Of a DNA stretch of 9,406 nt, positions 1 to 5,802 are shown piece by piece. The notes beneath the pieces were generated by a model. The model made no database searches and had not been told where the DNA came from. It saw only the letters and a program-made list of their open reading frames with translations. Position numbers and translations under genes: made by a program. The number at the start of each line of letters is the position of its first letter. The stretch's first letter is position 1. The stretch is from Pseudomonadota bacterium. GTDB lineage: Bacteria > Pseudomonadota > Gammaproteobacteria > Burkholderiales > Burkholderiaceae_C. The stretch lies in assembly GCA_030918015.1 (NCBI GenBank), contig JAUPTP010000046.1:1-9406 (forward strand), read 5' to 3'.

Positions 1-1018
1 AGAAGGGACCGGCGCCCGCGCGGCCGATCTGGCCGGTGGCCAGGTGCAGGTTGATCAGCGCGGCATTCTTGTCGGTGCCCGCCGCGCTCTGGTTCAGGCC
101 CATGCAGTACAGCGACAGCGTCGCGCCGCCCGGGCGGTCGGCCTGCGCGAACCAGCGCGCGGCCTGGATCAGGTCGGCCTCGGCGATGCCGCAGACCGCG
201 GCGGCGCGTGCCGGCGTCCAGTCGCGCACCGTCTCGCGCAGCGCCTCGAAGCCGCTGGTGTGCGCGCCGATGTAGCGCGCGTCCGTCAGGCCCTCGGCCA
301 GCATCACATGCAGCATGCCGTGGTAGAGCGCCACATCGGTGCCGGGGCGGATCTGCAGGAACAGGTCGGCGGTCTCGGCCGTCTCGGTGCGGCGCACGTC
401 GACGACGATCCAGCGCTGGCCCGGGCGCGCGGCGCGGGCGTCCTCCAGCCGGCGGAACAGGATCGGGTGCGCCCAGGCGGTGTTGCTGCCGGTGATGAAC
501 AGCGTGTCGACCTGCGGGAAGTCCTCGTAGCTGCAGGGCGGCGCGTCGGCGCCGAGCGTCTTCTTGTAGCCCGCCACCGCGCTGGACATGCACAGCCGCG
601 AGTTGGTGTCGATGTTGTTGGTGCCCAGCAGCCCCTTGGCGAGCTTGTTGAAGACATAGTAGTCCTCGGTCAGCAGCTGGCCCGACAGGTACAGGCCCAC
701 CGCGTCGGGGCCGTGCTGGCGAACGACGTCGGCGATGCGGTCGGCGGCCGTGTCGAGCGCGGTCGACCAGTCGACGCTCTGCAGCGCGCCGCCGCGGTGC
801 AGGCAGCGTGCCGGCTGCAGCAGCCGCGCGCTGCGGGTGATCTCGCTGGCGGCGGTCAGGTGCAGCGTGCTGCCCTTGGTGCACAGGCGGCCCTGGTTGG
901 CCGGATGCGCGGGGTCGCCGCGCACGCCGGTGATCTGCGTGCCATCGGACTCGATGATCACGCCGCAGCCGACGCCGCAGTAGGGACAGGTGGAACGGGT
1001 CTGCTGGGTCTGCGTCAT
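1..1018 (-). CDS. nasA: Assimilatory nitrate reductase catalytic subunit (N-terminal part)
   Basis: Molybdopterin-dependent enzyme expected to reduce nitrate to nitrite in the cytoplasm for nitrogen assimilation. About 339 residues are visible; the C-terminus lies beyond the left edge. The start reads MTQTQQTRSTCPYCGVGCGV, and the N-terminal [4Fe-4S] ligands are Cys11, Cys14, Cys18 and Cys46 (within GRLCTKG), the pattern of the NasA/NapA/FdhF family. The downstream text (LLTEDYYVFNKLAKGLLGTNNIDTN in two parts, then SRLCMSS and VDTLFITGSN) is typical of the molybdopterin-binding domains. No Tat or Sec signal precedes the cluster, so the enzyme is cytoplasmic and assimilatory rather than periplasmic NapA. 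The ATG is preceded by GAAGGA (1024-1029) at 5 nt. It lies 44 bp downstream of the oxidoreductase gene on the same strand, so the two are probably cotranscribed. Whether it has a C-terminal [2Fe-2S] domain cannot be seen. Confidence 0.93.
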   Translation of the reverse strand, partial: MTQTQQTRSTCPYCGVGCGVIIESDGTQITGVRGDPAHPANQGRLCTKGSTLHLTAASEITRSARLLQPARCLHRGGALQSVDWSTALDTAADRIADVVRQHGPDAVGLYLSGQLLTEDYYVFNKLAKGLLGTNNIDTNSRLCMSSAVAGYKKTLGADAPPCSYEDFPQVDTLFITGSNTAWAHPILFRRLEDARAARPGQRWIVVDVRRTETAETADLFLQIRPGTDVALYHGMLHVMLAEGLTDARYIGAHTSGFEALRETVRDWTPARAAAVCGIAEADLIQAARWFAQADRPGGATLSLYCMGLNQSAAGTDKNAALINLHLATGQIGRAGAGPF

Positions 1019-1062
1019 GGCAGTCCTTCTCGTGTCTTGCGGGCTTGCGGGGAATCGGGGGG

Positions 1063-2343
1063 TCAGGCCAGCGCGGGCGCGGTCTGGGGGCGTTCGGCCG
1101 GCAGCTTGCCGAACATCAGCTGCTCGCGCATCGCGCCGACCGGCTCGCCCGAGCGGATCAGGTCGAAGTACCAGCTGCCGTCGCCGGTGTCGCCGTACAG
1201 GCAGGCGCCCACCAGCCGGCCCCCGCGCAGCACCAGCTTGCGGTAGACGCCCTCGGCCGGATCGGACAGCAGGATCTCCTCGCTGTCGTGGTCGCCCATG
1301 AAATCGCCGGCGGAGAACAGGTCGATGCCGGTCACCTTCAGCTTGGTCGAGATCTGGCTGCCGGTGTAGAGATCGGTGCCGGCCTCGGCCAGGTGAGCGG
1401 CCAGCACGCGGGCCTGCTCGTACAGCGGCGCGACCAGGCCGTAGGCGATGCCGCGGTGGCTGGCGCACTCGCCCACCGCCCAGATGCGGGCGTCGCTGGC
1501 GGTCTGCATCGTGTCGGTGACGCGGATGCCGCCGCGGCCGTCGTGGTCGCACACCAGGCCGGCCTCGCGGGCCACGGCCGTGTTGGGCCGGATGCCGGCG
1601 GCCATCACCACCAGGTCGGCCGGGATCTCGCGGCCGTCCTTGAGTCGCAGCGCGCGCACCCGCCCCGAGCAGCCGTCGTCCGCGTCGCCGATCAGCGCAT
1701 CGGTGTGCGCGCCCAGCGCGAAGCTCAGGCCGCGGTCTTCCAGCGCCTTCTGCAGCAGCCGGCCGGCGGTCTCGTCGAGCTGGCGCTCGAGCAGCCACGG
1801 TCCGATGTGGATGACCGTGACCTCCATGCCGCGCAGCTTCAGGCCGTTGGCGGCCTCCAGCCCCAGCAGGCCGCCGCCGATGACGACCGCATGGCGGTGC
1901 GTGCGGGCGGTCTCGATCATCGCCTGCGTGTCGGCGATGTCGCGGTAGGCGATCACGCCCTGCAGATCATGACCGGGCACCGGCAGGATGAAGGGGTTGG
2001 AGCCGGTGGCCAGGATCAGCCGGTCGTAGGTGGCGGTGATCGTCTGGCCGTCGGCGCGCGTGGCCTCGACGGTGCACCGCGCCCGGTCGATGCGCGTGAC
2101 GCGCGTGCCGGCATGCAGCGTGATGGCGTGCTGCGCGTACCAGGCCATCGGGTTGAGCACGATCTCCTCGAGCGTCTGCTCGCCGGCCAGCACCGGGCTG
2201 AGCATGATGCGGTTGTAGTTCGGGTGCGGCTCGGCCCCGAACACGGTGATGTCGTACAGCGCCGGCGCGATCTTCAGCAGCTCCTCGAGCGCGCGCACGC
2301 CGGCCATGCCGTTGCCGATCATCACGAGCTTCATCCTGGGCAT
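1063..2343 (-). CDS. NirB-type FAD/NAD(P)H oxidoreductase, probable electron donor to nitrate reductase
   Basis: A 426-residue pyridine-nucleotide disulfide-type flavoprotein resembling the N-terminal half of assimilatory nitrite reductase NirB. It has an FAD-binding GNGMAG at residues 10-15, LATGSNPF at 111-118, an NAD(P)-binding GGGLLGLE at 156-163, AAGIRPN at 248-254, and the second FAD contact RIWAVGECASHRG at 286-298. A NirB-like C-terminal segment (about 330-415, including STKLKVTGIDLFSAGD) follows. It lacks the BFD [2Fe-2S] and sirohaem/[4Fe-4S] domains of full NirB (about 800 residues or more), and its few cysteines are not clustered, so it is not a nitrite reductase. Placed directly upstream of the nitrate reductase gene, it most plausibly transfers NAD(P)H electrons to it, as Klebsiella NasC or Bacillus NasB do. 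A longer reading frame runs upstream, but the start at 2343 is chosen because AGGAG lies 6 nt before it and MPRMKLVMIGNG is a normal family N-terminus. Confidence 0.87.
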   Translation of the reverse strand: MPRMKLVMIGNGMAGVRALEELLKIAPALYDITVFGAEPHPNYNRIMLSPVLAGEQTLEEIVLNPMAWYAQHAITLHAGTRVTRIDRARCTVEATRADGQTITATYDRLILATGSNPFILPVPGHDLQGVIAYRDIADTQAMIETARTHRHAVVIGGGLLGLEAANGLKLRGMEVTVIHIGPWLLERQLDETAGRLLQKALEDRGLSFALGAHTDALIGDADDGCSGRVRALRLKDGREIPADLVVMAAGIRPNTAVAREAGLVCDHDGRGGIRVTDTMQTASDARIWAVGECASHRGIAYGLVAPLYEQARVLAAHLAEAGTDLYTGSQISTKLKVTGIDLFSAGDFMGDHDSEEILLSDPAEGVYRKLVLRGGRLVGACLYGDTGDGSWYFDLIRSGEPVGAMREQLMFGKLPAERPQTAPALA

Positions 2344-2433
2344 TGCGAACTCCTGGCTGCGGGATGCCCGTTCAGGGCATGCCCATACAAATTCATCTGG
2401 AACAAGTTGCATTCCCATTCACAATCCGTCCGC
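2344..2433. promoter_or_regulatory. Divergent intergenic region with palindrome and hairpin
   Basis: A 90-bp gap separates the oxidoreductase (minus) from the kinase/phosphatase (plus) and must hold the 5' control of both. It is visibly less GC-rich than its flanks from about 2386 to 2425. It contains a perfect 10-bp palindrome GGGCATGCCC (2375-2384). An overlapping inverted repeat, ATGCCC (2364-2369) with GGGCAT (2375-2380) around a 5-base spacer, would form a hairpin in the oxidoreductase leader about 20 nt before its ATG. I see no convincing sigma-70 -35/-10 pair on either strand. On the minus strand 2401-2416 has a GG-N10-GT arrangement that resembles a sigma-54 site but lacks the near-invariant -12 GC. 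Promoter activity is inferred from gene orientation. Confidence 0.4.
2350..2354 (-). promoter_or_regulatory. Ribosome binding site deciding the oxidoreductase start
   Basis: On the minus strand AGGAG stands 6 nt before the ATG at 2343. A second in-frame ATG at 2334 (Met4) and frames opening further upstream have no comparable signal, so this site supports the 426-residue product. Confidence 0.7.
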
Positions 2434-4155
2434 ATGAGCTTCGACGTCGACATCGGATACACGAGCACCAGCGGGGTGCGGGAACACAACGAGGATTTCG
2501 CCGCTGCCGTGCGCGCCGGTGCGCAGGAGCCGGGTCGTGGCCTGATCGCGGCCGTGGCCGATGGCGTGTCGGCCGGTGGCCAGGGGCGGGAAGCCGCGCA
2601 GACCACGGTGATGAGCCTGATGCAGGACTTCCATGCCGCACCGGCCACCTGGGAGACGACGGTCGTCCTTGACCGCCTGATCGGTGCCCAGAACGCCTGG
2701 CTGGCCGATCACAACCGGCGCCGCAGTGCCCCTGGAGGGGATCGCACCGCCGGGCTGACCACGCTGACAGCGCTGGCCCTGCAGGGTCACACCTGGACGG
2801 TCGCCCACGTTGGCGACACCCGGGCGTGGCTCCTGCGCGATGGGGAGCTGCAGCAGCTCACCCAGGACCATGCCATCGATCATCCTGACTTCCGCAGCCA
2901 GCTCACGCGTGCGATCGGCCTCGATCTCACGGTGCGGGCCGACTACCTCCAGGGCGAGCTGCAGACCGGAGACCTCTTCATGCTCACCACCGATGGCGTG
3001 CATGGCGTGCTCCGGCCCGAGCGGATCCGGGCGCTTCTGGCCGCCACGCCCGCCCAGAAGGCCAGCGAGGCGGTCGTGAAGGCCGCCTTGGAGGCGGGCA
3101 GTCAGGACAACGTCACGGCGCTGGTCATGCAAGTTCTGGGCCTGGAGCCGATGCGGCTGCAGGACACGCTGCTGCAGGCGCGCCAGCTGCCGGTGCCGCC
3201 CCGGCTCAAGCTTGGCGACATGCTCGACGGCTACGCGATCACCGCGCTGGTGGCCGACACCGGCGTGCACCGGCTCTACCAGGCGCGCGATCGCAACACG
3301 CGCGAACTGGTGGCGATCAAGACGCTGCACGAGTCGCGCGCGAGCGACCGCGAGGAGCAGGCCATGCTGGCGCACGAGGCCTGGCTGGGGCTGCAGGTGA
3401 CCGACAGCGGCGCGCCCGGCTTCGTGCGCGTGAGGCAGGTCAAGCAGCCGAGCGCCTTCTACACCGTCTTCGACTGGCACAGCGGCCACACGCTGGAGCA
3501 GTTCCTGGCCGACGAGAAGCGCTTCGAGGTCACCGAAGTGGTGCACGGCGGCCTGTCGGTGTGCCGGGCGCTTGGGCGATTGCACCGCATTGGTGTGATC
3601 CACCGCGACATCAAGCCGGGCAACCTGCATTTCGGCGAGGACGGCCAGTGGCGGGTGCTGGATCTGGGGGTGGCGGTGTCGGGGCGCGAGCCGGCCTCCA
3701 CCCGCACCCTGCATGCCGGCACGCCCAGCTACATGAATCCCGAGCAGTGGGAGGGCGCCGAGGGGCAGCCGGCCGACACCGGCAGCGATCTGTTCGCGCT
3801 GGGCGTGACGCTCTACCAGTGGCTGACCGGCAAGCTGCCCTACGGCGAGATCGAGCCCTGGCAGACCGCGCGTTTCCGGCGCGATCCGCTGCCGCCCTCG
3901 CGCGTGCGCCCGGAGGTACCGATCTGGCTGGACCATGTGGTGATGAAGGCCATCGCCCGTGATCCGCGCCAGCGCTTCGAGACGGCCGAGGAGTTCGTGC
4001 TCGCGCTCGAGCGCGGGGCCTCGCGGCCGCTGAACGCGCCGCCCTCGACGCCGCTGTCCAGGCGCGATCCGGCCTGGGTGTGGAAGGTGACCTGCGTGAT
4101 CTCGCTGATCTTCAACCTGATGCTGGTGATCTGGGTGCTGTTCCTGCCGCGCTGA
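2434..4155 (+). CDS. Bifunctional PP2C-type phosphatase / Ser-Thr protein kinase with C-terminal membrane anchor
   Basis: A 573-residue signalling fusion. Residues 1-235 are a PP2C phosphatase: REHNED (16-21), VADGVSAGG with metal Asp43, HVGDTRAWLL around Asp128, TTDGVHG with Asp187, and DNVT with Asp225, so the metal ligands are present. Residues 265-527 are a Hanks-type kinase: VAIK with Lys296, HRDIKPGN at 390-397, DLG in place of DFG (Asp410), MNPEQW in place of APE, and SDLFALGVTLYQWLTG. The glycine-rich loop is degenerate (ALVADTGVHRLYQA). Residues 548-572 form one hydrophobic C-terminal segment, so both catalytic domains should be cytoplasmic and tethered to the membrane. A phosphatase-kinase gene of this type is often found next to nitrate transporter and nirB genes in proteobacteria, which suggests control of uptake or reduction; the substrate is unknown. 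The reading frame opens far upstream antisense to the oxidoreductase, but 2434 is chosen because the PP2C domain begins there. No clear Shine-Dalgarno sequence precedes it. Confidence 0.92.
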   Translation: MSFDVDIGYTSTSGVREHNEDFAAAVRAGAQEPGRGLIAAVADGVSAGGQGREAAQTTVMSLMQDFHAAPATWETTVVLDRLIGAQNAWLADHNRRRSAPGGDRTAGLTTLTALALQGHTWTVAHVGDTRAWLLRDGELQQLTQDHAIDHPDFRSQLTRAIGLDLTVRADYLQGELQTGDLFMLTTDGVHGVLRPERIRALLAATPAQKASEAVVKAALEAGSQDNVTALVMQVLGLEPMRLQDTLLQARQLPVPPRLKLGDMLDGYAITALVADTGVHRLYQARDRNTRELVAIKTLHESRASDREEQAMLAHEAWLGLQVTDSGAPGFVRVRQVKQPSAFYTVFDWHSGHTLEQFLADEKRFEVTEVVHGGLSVCRALGRLHRIGVIHRDIKPGNLHFGEDGQWRVLDLGVAVSGREPASTRTLHAGTPSYMNPEQWEGAEGQPADTGSDLFALGVTLYQWLTGKLPYGEIEPWQTARFRRDPLPPSRVRPEVPIWLDHVVMKAIARDPRQRFETAEEFVLALERGASRPLNAPPSTPLSRRDPAWVWKVTCVISLIFNLMLVIWVLFLPR

Positions 4156-4175
4156 GCGTGCGCAGCGGCAACGCA

Positions 4176-4229
4176 GGCCGGAAACGGCCGCGGCCTGCAC
4201 CAGGCAGGCCGCGGACTTCGTTTCCGGTC
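4176..4229. terminator. Nested inverted repeat between convergent genes, probable bidirectional terminator
   Basis: The gap between the convergent kinase and transporter genes holds two nested stems. The inner stem is a perfect 11-bp pairing, CCGCGGCCTGC (4188-4198) with GCAGGCCGCGG (4204-4214), around the loop ACCAG. The outer stem is a perfect 9-bp pairing, CCGGAAACG (4178-4186) with CGTTTCCGG (4219-4227), extendable by a G-T wobble and one G-C. Between the two stems 1 nt is unpaired on one side and 4 nt on the other. The position suits termination of both genes. Neither strand has a T-run after the stem, so this is not a textbook intrinsic terminator; it may act as a very stable 3' end or mRNA stabiliser. 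Confidence 0.7.
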
Positions 4230-4238
4230 CGCCGGGGA

Positions 4239-5492
4239 TCAGGCGGTGCGGCGCGCGCCGGTCGTGCTGCCGACGGTGGTCGGCGTGCTGCGGGCGCGGC
4301 CACCCTTCTCGGCCCAGGTGCGGGTCCAGCGGATCTGCACGATGCGCAGCATCGCCAGCATGATCACGGCCAGGATCGCGAAGGCCACGAAGCCCCACAG
4401 GTAGGTGCCGGCGTGCTGCTTGGACAGGCCCATCGCGTTCGGGATGAAGCCGCCGCCCAGGGCGCCCACTTCGCCGATCATCGAGCCGGCCACCGCGGTG
4501 GTCAGCGGCCAGCGCAGCGGCACCAGCTGGAACAGCGCGCCGTTGCCCGCGCCCAGCGCGGCGAAGCACAGCATGAACAGCAGCGTCGTCGCCGGCAGCG
4601 AGGTGCCCGCGAAGCCGCAGGCCACCAGCGAGATCGCCACCAGCACCAGCACGCCGCTGAGGGTGTTGATGCCGCCGACGCGGTCGGAGATGTAGCCGCC
4701 GACGACGCGAACGCCCGAGCCCATCACGGTGGCCAGCATGGTCAGCTGGCCGGCCTCGACCTTGGTGACCTTGAACTGGTCATAGAAGTAGGTCGGCAGG
4801 AAGCTGGCCAGACCGATGAAGCCGCCGAAGGTGACCACATAGATCAGGCTGAAGGCCCAGCCGTCCTTCTCGAACAGGCAGGAGATGTGCTCGCGGAAGC
4901 TCTGGTGCTCGACATCCGGCGGCTCCTTCGCGGCGAACCACATCACCAGCATCGGCAGGACCATCGTGCAGGCGGCCAGGCCGTAGACGGTCTGCCAGCC
5001 GAACTTCATCGCCAGCGGGGGCGCGAACAGCACGGCCAGCACGGTGCCGGAGTTGCCGGCGCCGGCGATGCCCATCGCCAGGCCCTTGTACTTCGGCGGG
5101 AACCAGCCCGAGCCCAGCGACAGCGCCACGCCGAAGGAGGCGCCGGCGATGCCCAGCAGCACCCCCATCGCCAGCACCTCGTCATAGGTGTCGACGGCGA
5201 AGTAGCCGAAGGCCAGCGCGCAGACGATCAGGCCCATCTCGACCATCGCCGCGTTCTTGCGGCCGATGTACTGCGCCAGCACGCCCAGCGGGAATCGCAT
5301 CAGCGCCCCGGCCAGGATGGGCACCGAGATCATGAAGCCCTTCTGGGCGGCGGTCAGCTGGAAGGTCTCGCTGATGAACGGACCCATGGCGCCGTTGAGC
5401 ACCCAGATGGCGAAGCAGAAGTCGAAGTACAGGAACGAGGCGGCCAGGGTCGGCCAGTGCCCCGACTTGAGGAATGTCTTGAAGTCGGACAT
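4239..5492 (-). CDS. nasA/narK-type: NarK/NasA-type nitrate (nitrate/nitrite) transporter of the major facilitator superfamily
   Basis: A 417-residue inner-membrane carrier of the nitrate/nitrite porter family, expected to import nitrate for assimilation. About 12 hydrophobic segments are evident from residue 15 to 385. Family marks are the two substrate-binding arginines, in the second helix (ALMRFPLG, Arg66) and the eighth (GSGVRVVGGYISDR, Arg262), equivalent to NarK Arg89 and Arg305. Two glycine-rich nitrate signatures are present: GIAGAGNSGTVLAV (141-154) and MIGEVGALGGGFIPNAMG (338-355). The N-terminus FLKSGHWPTLAASFLYFDF is characteristic of assimilatory members. The start at 5492 gives this family N-terminus, although the sequence just before it (GACTCACC) has no clear Shine-Dalgarno. 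The gene is preceded by a long leader and a sigma-54 promoter, facing away from the ANTAR regulator gene. The C-terminal tail (about 395-417) is polar and rich in Arg, Thr and Gly. Confidence 0.93.
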   Translation of the reverse strand: MSDFKTFLKSGHWPTLAASFLYFDFCFAIWVLNGAMGPFISETFQLTAAQKGFMISVPILAGALMRFPLGVLAQYIGRKNAAMVEMGLIVCALAFGYFAVDTYDEVLAMGVLLGIAGASFGVALSLGSGWFPPKYKGLAMGIAGAGNSGTVLAVLFAPPLAMKFGWQTVYGLAACTMVLPMLVMWFAAKEPPDVEHQSFREHISCLFEKDGWAFSLIYVVTFGGFIGLASFLPTYFYDQFKVTKVEAGQLTMLATVMGSGVRVVGGYISDRVGGINTLSGVLVLVAISLVACGFAGTSLPATTLLFMLCFAALGAGNGALFQLVPLRWPLTTAVAGSMIGEVGALGGGFIPNAMGLSKQHAGTYLWGFVAFAILAVIMLAMLRIVQIRWTRTWAEKGGRARSTPTTVGSTTGARRTA

Positions 5493-5589
5493 GGTGAGTC
5501 GCGTCGGCTAGGTGGAATCGGGCGCCCCGGTCTGGGAGGTCCGCTTGACCCCGCTGCATGAGAGGGGGCGAAGCGCTTCGGGTGCGCAG

Positions 5590-5607
5590 GTGTCATGCGT
5601 GTGACAC
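5590..5607 (-). repeat. Perfect 6-bp inverted repeat with six-base loop (P2 candidate or operator)
   Basis: GTGTCA and TGACAC flank a 6-base spacer, which in the minus-strand RNA is the loop CACGCA. It has G at loop position 4 but C rather than A at position 1, so it only half fits the ANTAR rule for a second hairpin. An alternative 5-bp hairpin (GCGTG/CACGC) overlaps it. As DNA it would also suit a dimeric repressor or activator. Confidence 0.4.
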
Positions 5608-5623
5608 GCTCCGGCCCGTCGTC

Positions 5624-5654
5624 GGGTCGGATACCGACCCGGCAGAAGGGTCGG
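5624..5654 (-). repeat. Triple complementary 7-mers forming mutually exclusive hairpins
   Basis: In transcript order the segments are CCGACCC (5654-5648), GGGUCGG (5640-5634) and CCGACCC (5630-5624). The middle copy pairs perfectly with either neighbour: with the first around the 7-base loop UUCUGCC, or with the third around UAU, where a further C-G pair gives 8 bp. Only one of the two hairpins can exist at a time, a layout typical of attenuators. The DNA could instead be a protein-binding repeat. Confidence 0.6.
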
Positions 5655-5657
5655 CGA

Positions 5658-5675
5658 GGCCGCTGCTGTGCGACC
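5658..5675 (-). promoter_or_regulatory. ANTAR-type hexaloop hairpin (P1 candidate)
   Basis: Read on the minus strand as RNA, GGUCGC pairs with GCGGCC (five Watson-Crick pairs and one U-G) and closes the six-base loop ACAGCA. ANTAR proteins such as NasR and EutV recognise hairpins with a six-base loop carrying A at position 1 and G at position 4, and both are present. It begins about 2 nt after the predicted start site. The divergent neighbour encodes an ANTAR protein, which makes a direct interaction likely. Confidence 0.6.
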
Positions 5676-5687
5676 ATAGGCTTTGAT

Positions 5688-5703
5688 AGCAATTGTTGTG
5701 CCT
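5688..5703 (-). promoter_or_regulatory. Sigma-54 (RpoN) -24/-12 promoter of the nitrate transporter
   Basis: The minus strand reads AGGCACAACAATTGCT. Against the RpoN consensus TGGCAC-R-N4-TTGCW it matches at every specified base except the first (A for T), with GG and GC exactly 10 nt apart. It points toward the nitrate transporter 195 bp away, where nitrogen-limitation (NtrC/RpoN) control of assimilation genes is well known. The predicted start is near 5677. No clear paired NtrC sites were found upstream, though the region overlaps the 5' part of the divergent gene. Confidence 0.8.
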
Positions 5704-5802
5704 GAGGTGGTTCGCCTGAGGCTGGCGCGGCCCGTGCTACTCGTGGGCGGTTTCCCAGAACAAGTCACCCTGTCCTTTCCCCTCTTTTTGTCCTCCTCCG
5801 CC
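5704..5802. other. Upstream region shared by the transporter promoter and the ANTAR gene
   Basis: This stretch between the sigma-54 site and the ANTAR start must hold activator sites for the first and the 5' end of the second. I see no convincing sigma-70 pair and no good NtrC dyad. The last 30 bases are pyrimidine-rich (CCTTTCCCCTCTTTTTG, then TCCTCCTCCGCC), so the regulator start has no Shine-Dalgarno. The regulator frame stays open upstream to about 5683, which is why an upstream start cannot be excluded. Confidence 0.4.

Larger units (their letters stand above)
5493..5677 (-). ncRNA. Structured nitrate-transporter mRNA leader, candidate ANTAR antitermination target
   Basis: If transcription starts about 12 nt downstream of the sigma-54 -12 element (near 5677), the transporter mRNA has a leader of about 185 nt, far longer than translation needs. 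In RNA order it contains: a hairpin with an A1/G4 six-base loop (5675-5658); three complementary 7-mers that form alternative hairpins (5654-5624); a 6-bp hairpin with a six-base loop (5607-5590); the 12-bp palindrome CGAAGCGCTTCG (5580-5569); and a wobble-containing 6-bp stem (5552-5537). This architecture fits a nitrate-responsive antitermination leader as in Klebsiella nasF or other ANTAR targets. No U-run follows any stem, so an intrinsic terminator is not evident; Rho-dependent or translational control would fit better. No ORF with a ribosome site is seen inside it. Confidence 0.55.

Noticed and set aside
44..1246. Long plus-strand open frame opposite the nitrate reductase
   Set aside because: Low-complexity Ala/Arg/Gly/Gln-rich translation, antisense to a recognisable enzyme with family motifs. 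It is a shadow of high-GC coding sequence.
2401..2416. Minus-strand GGGAATGCAACTTGTT as a sigma-54 promoter for the reductase operon
   Set aside because: It has GG-N10-GT with TTG but lacks the near-invariant -12 GC and the CAC of the -24 box. The plus-strand TGGAAC...TTGCA in the same place has spacing 2 nt too short.
1045..2433. N-terminal extension of the kinase/phosphatase frame by 463 codons
   Set aside because: The extension is antisense to the oxidoreductase and compositionally odd; the PP2C domain begins at the ATG at 2434.
2419..4569. 716-codon minus-strand open frame opposite the kinase/phosphatase
   Set aside because: Arg/Gly/His-rich translation without domains, overlapping a clear PP2C-kinase gene and a transporter; antisense artefact.
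5569..5580. CGAAGCGCTTCG as a third ANTAR hairpin (loop AGCGCU has A1 and G4)
   Set aside because: Only three stem pairs would remain, and the loop bases pair with each other. It is noted as a palindrome only.
5683..5711. TTGATA at 5683-5688 as a plus-strand -35 for the ANTAR gene
   Set aside because: The hexamer 17 nt downstream (GGTGGT) is not a -10, and other spacings are no better.
5683..5802. TTG start at 5683 for the ANTAR regulator (40 extra residues)
   Set aside because: The extension overlaps the sigma-54 promoter, has no receiver homology and no ribosome site; the receiver-like domain begins at GTG 5803.
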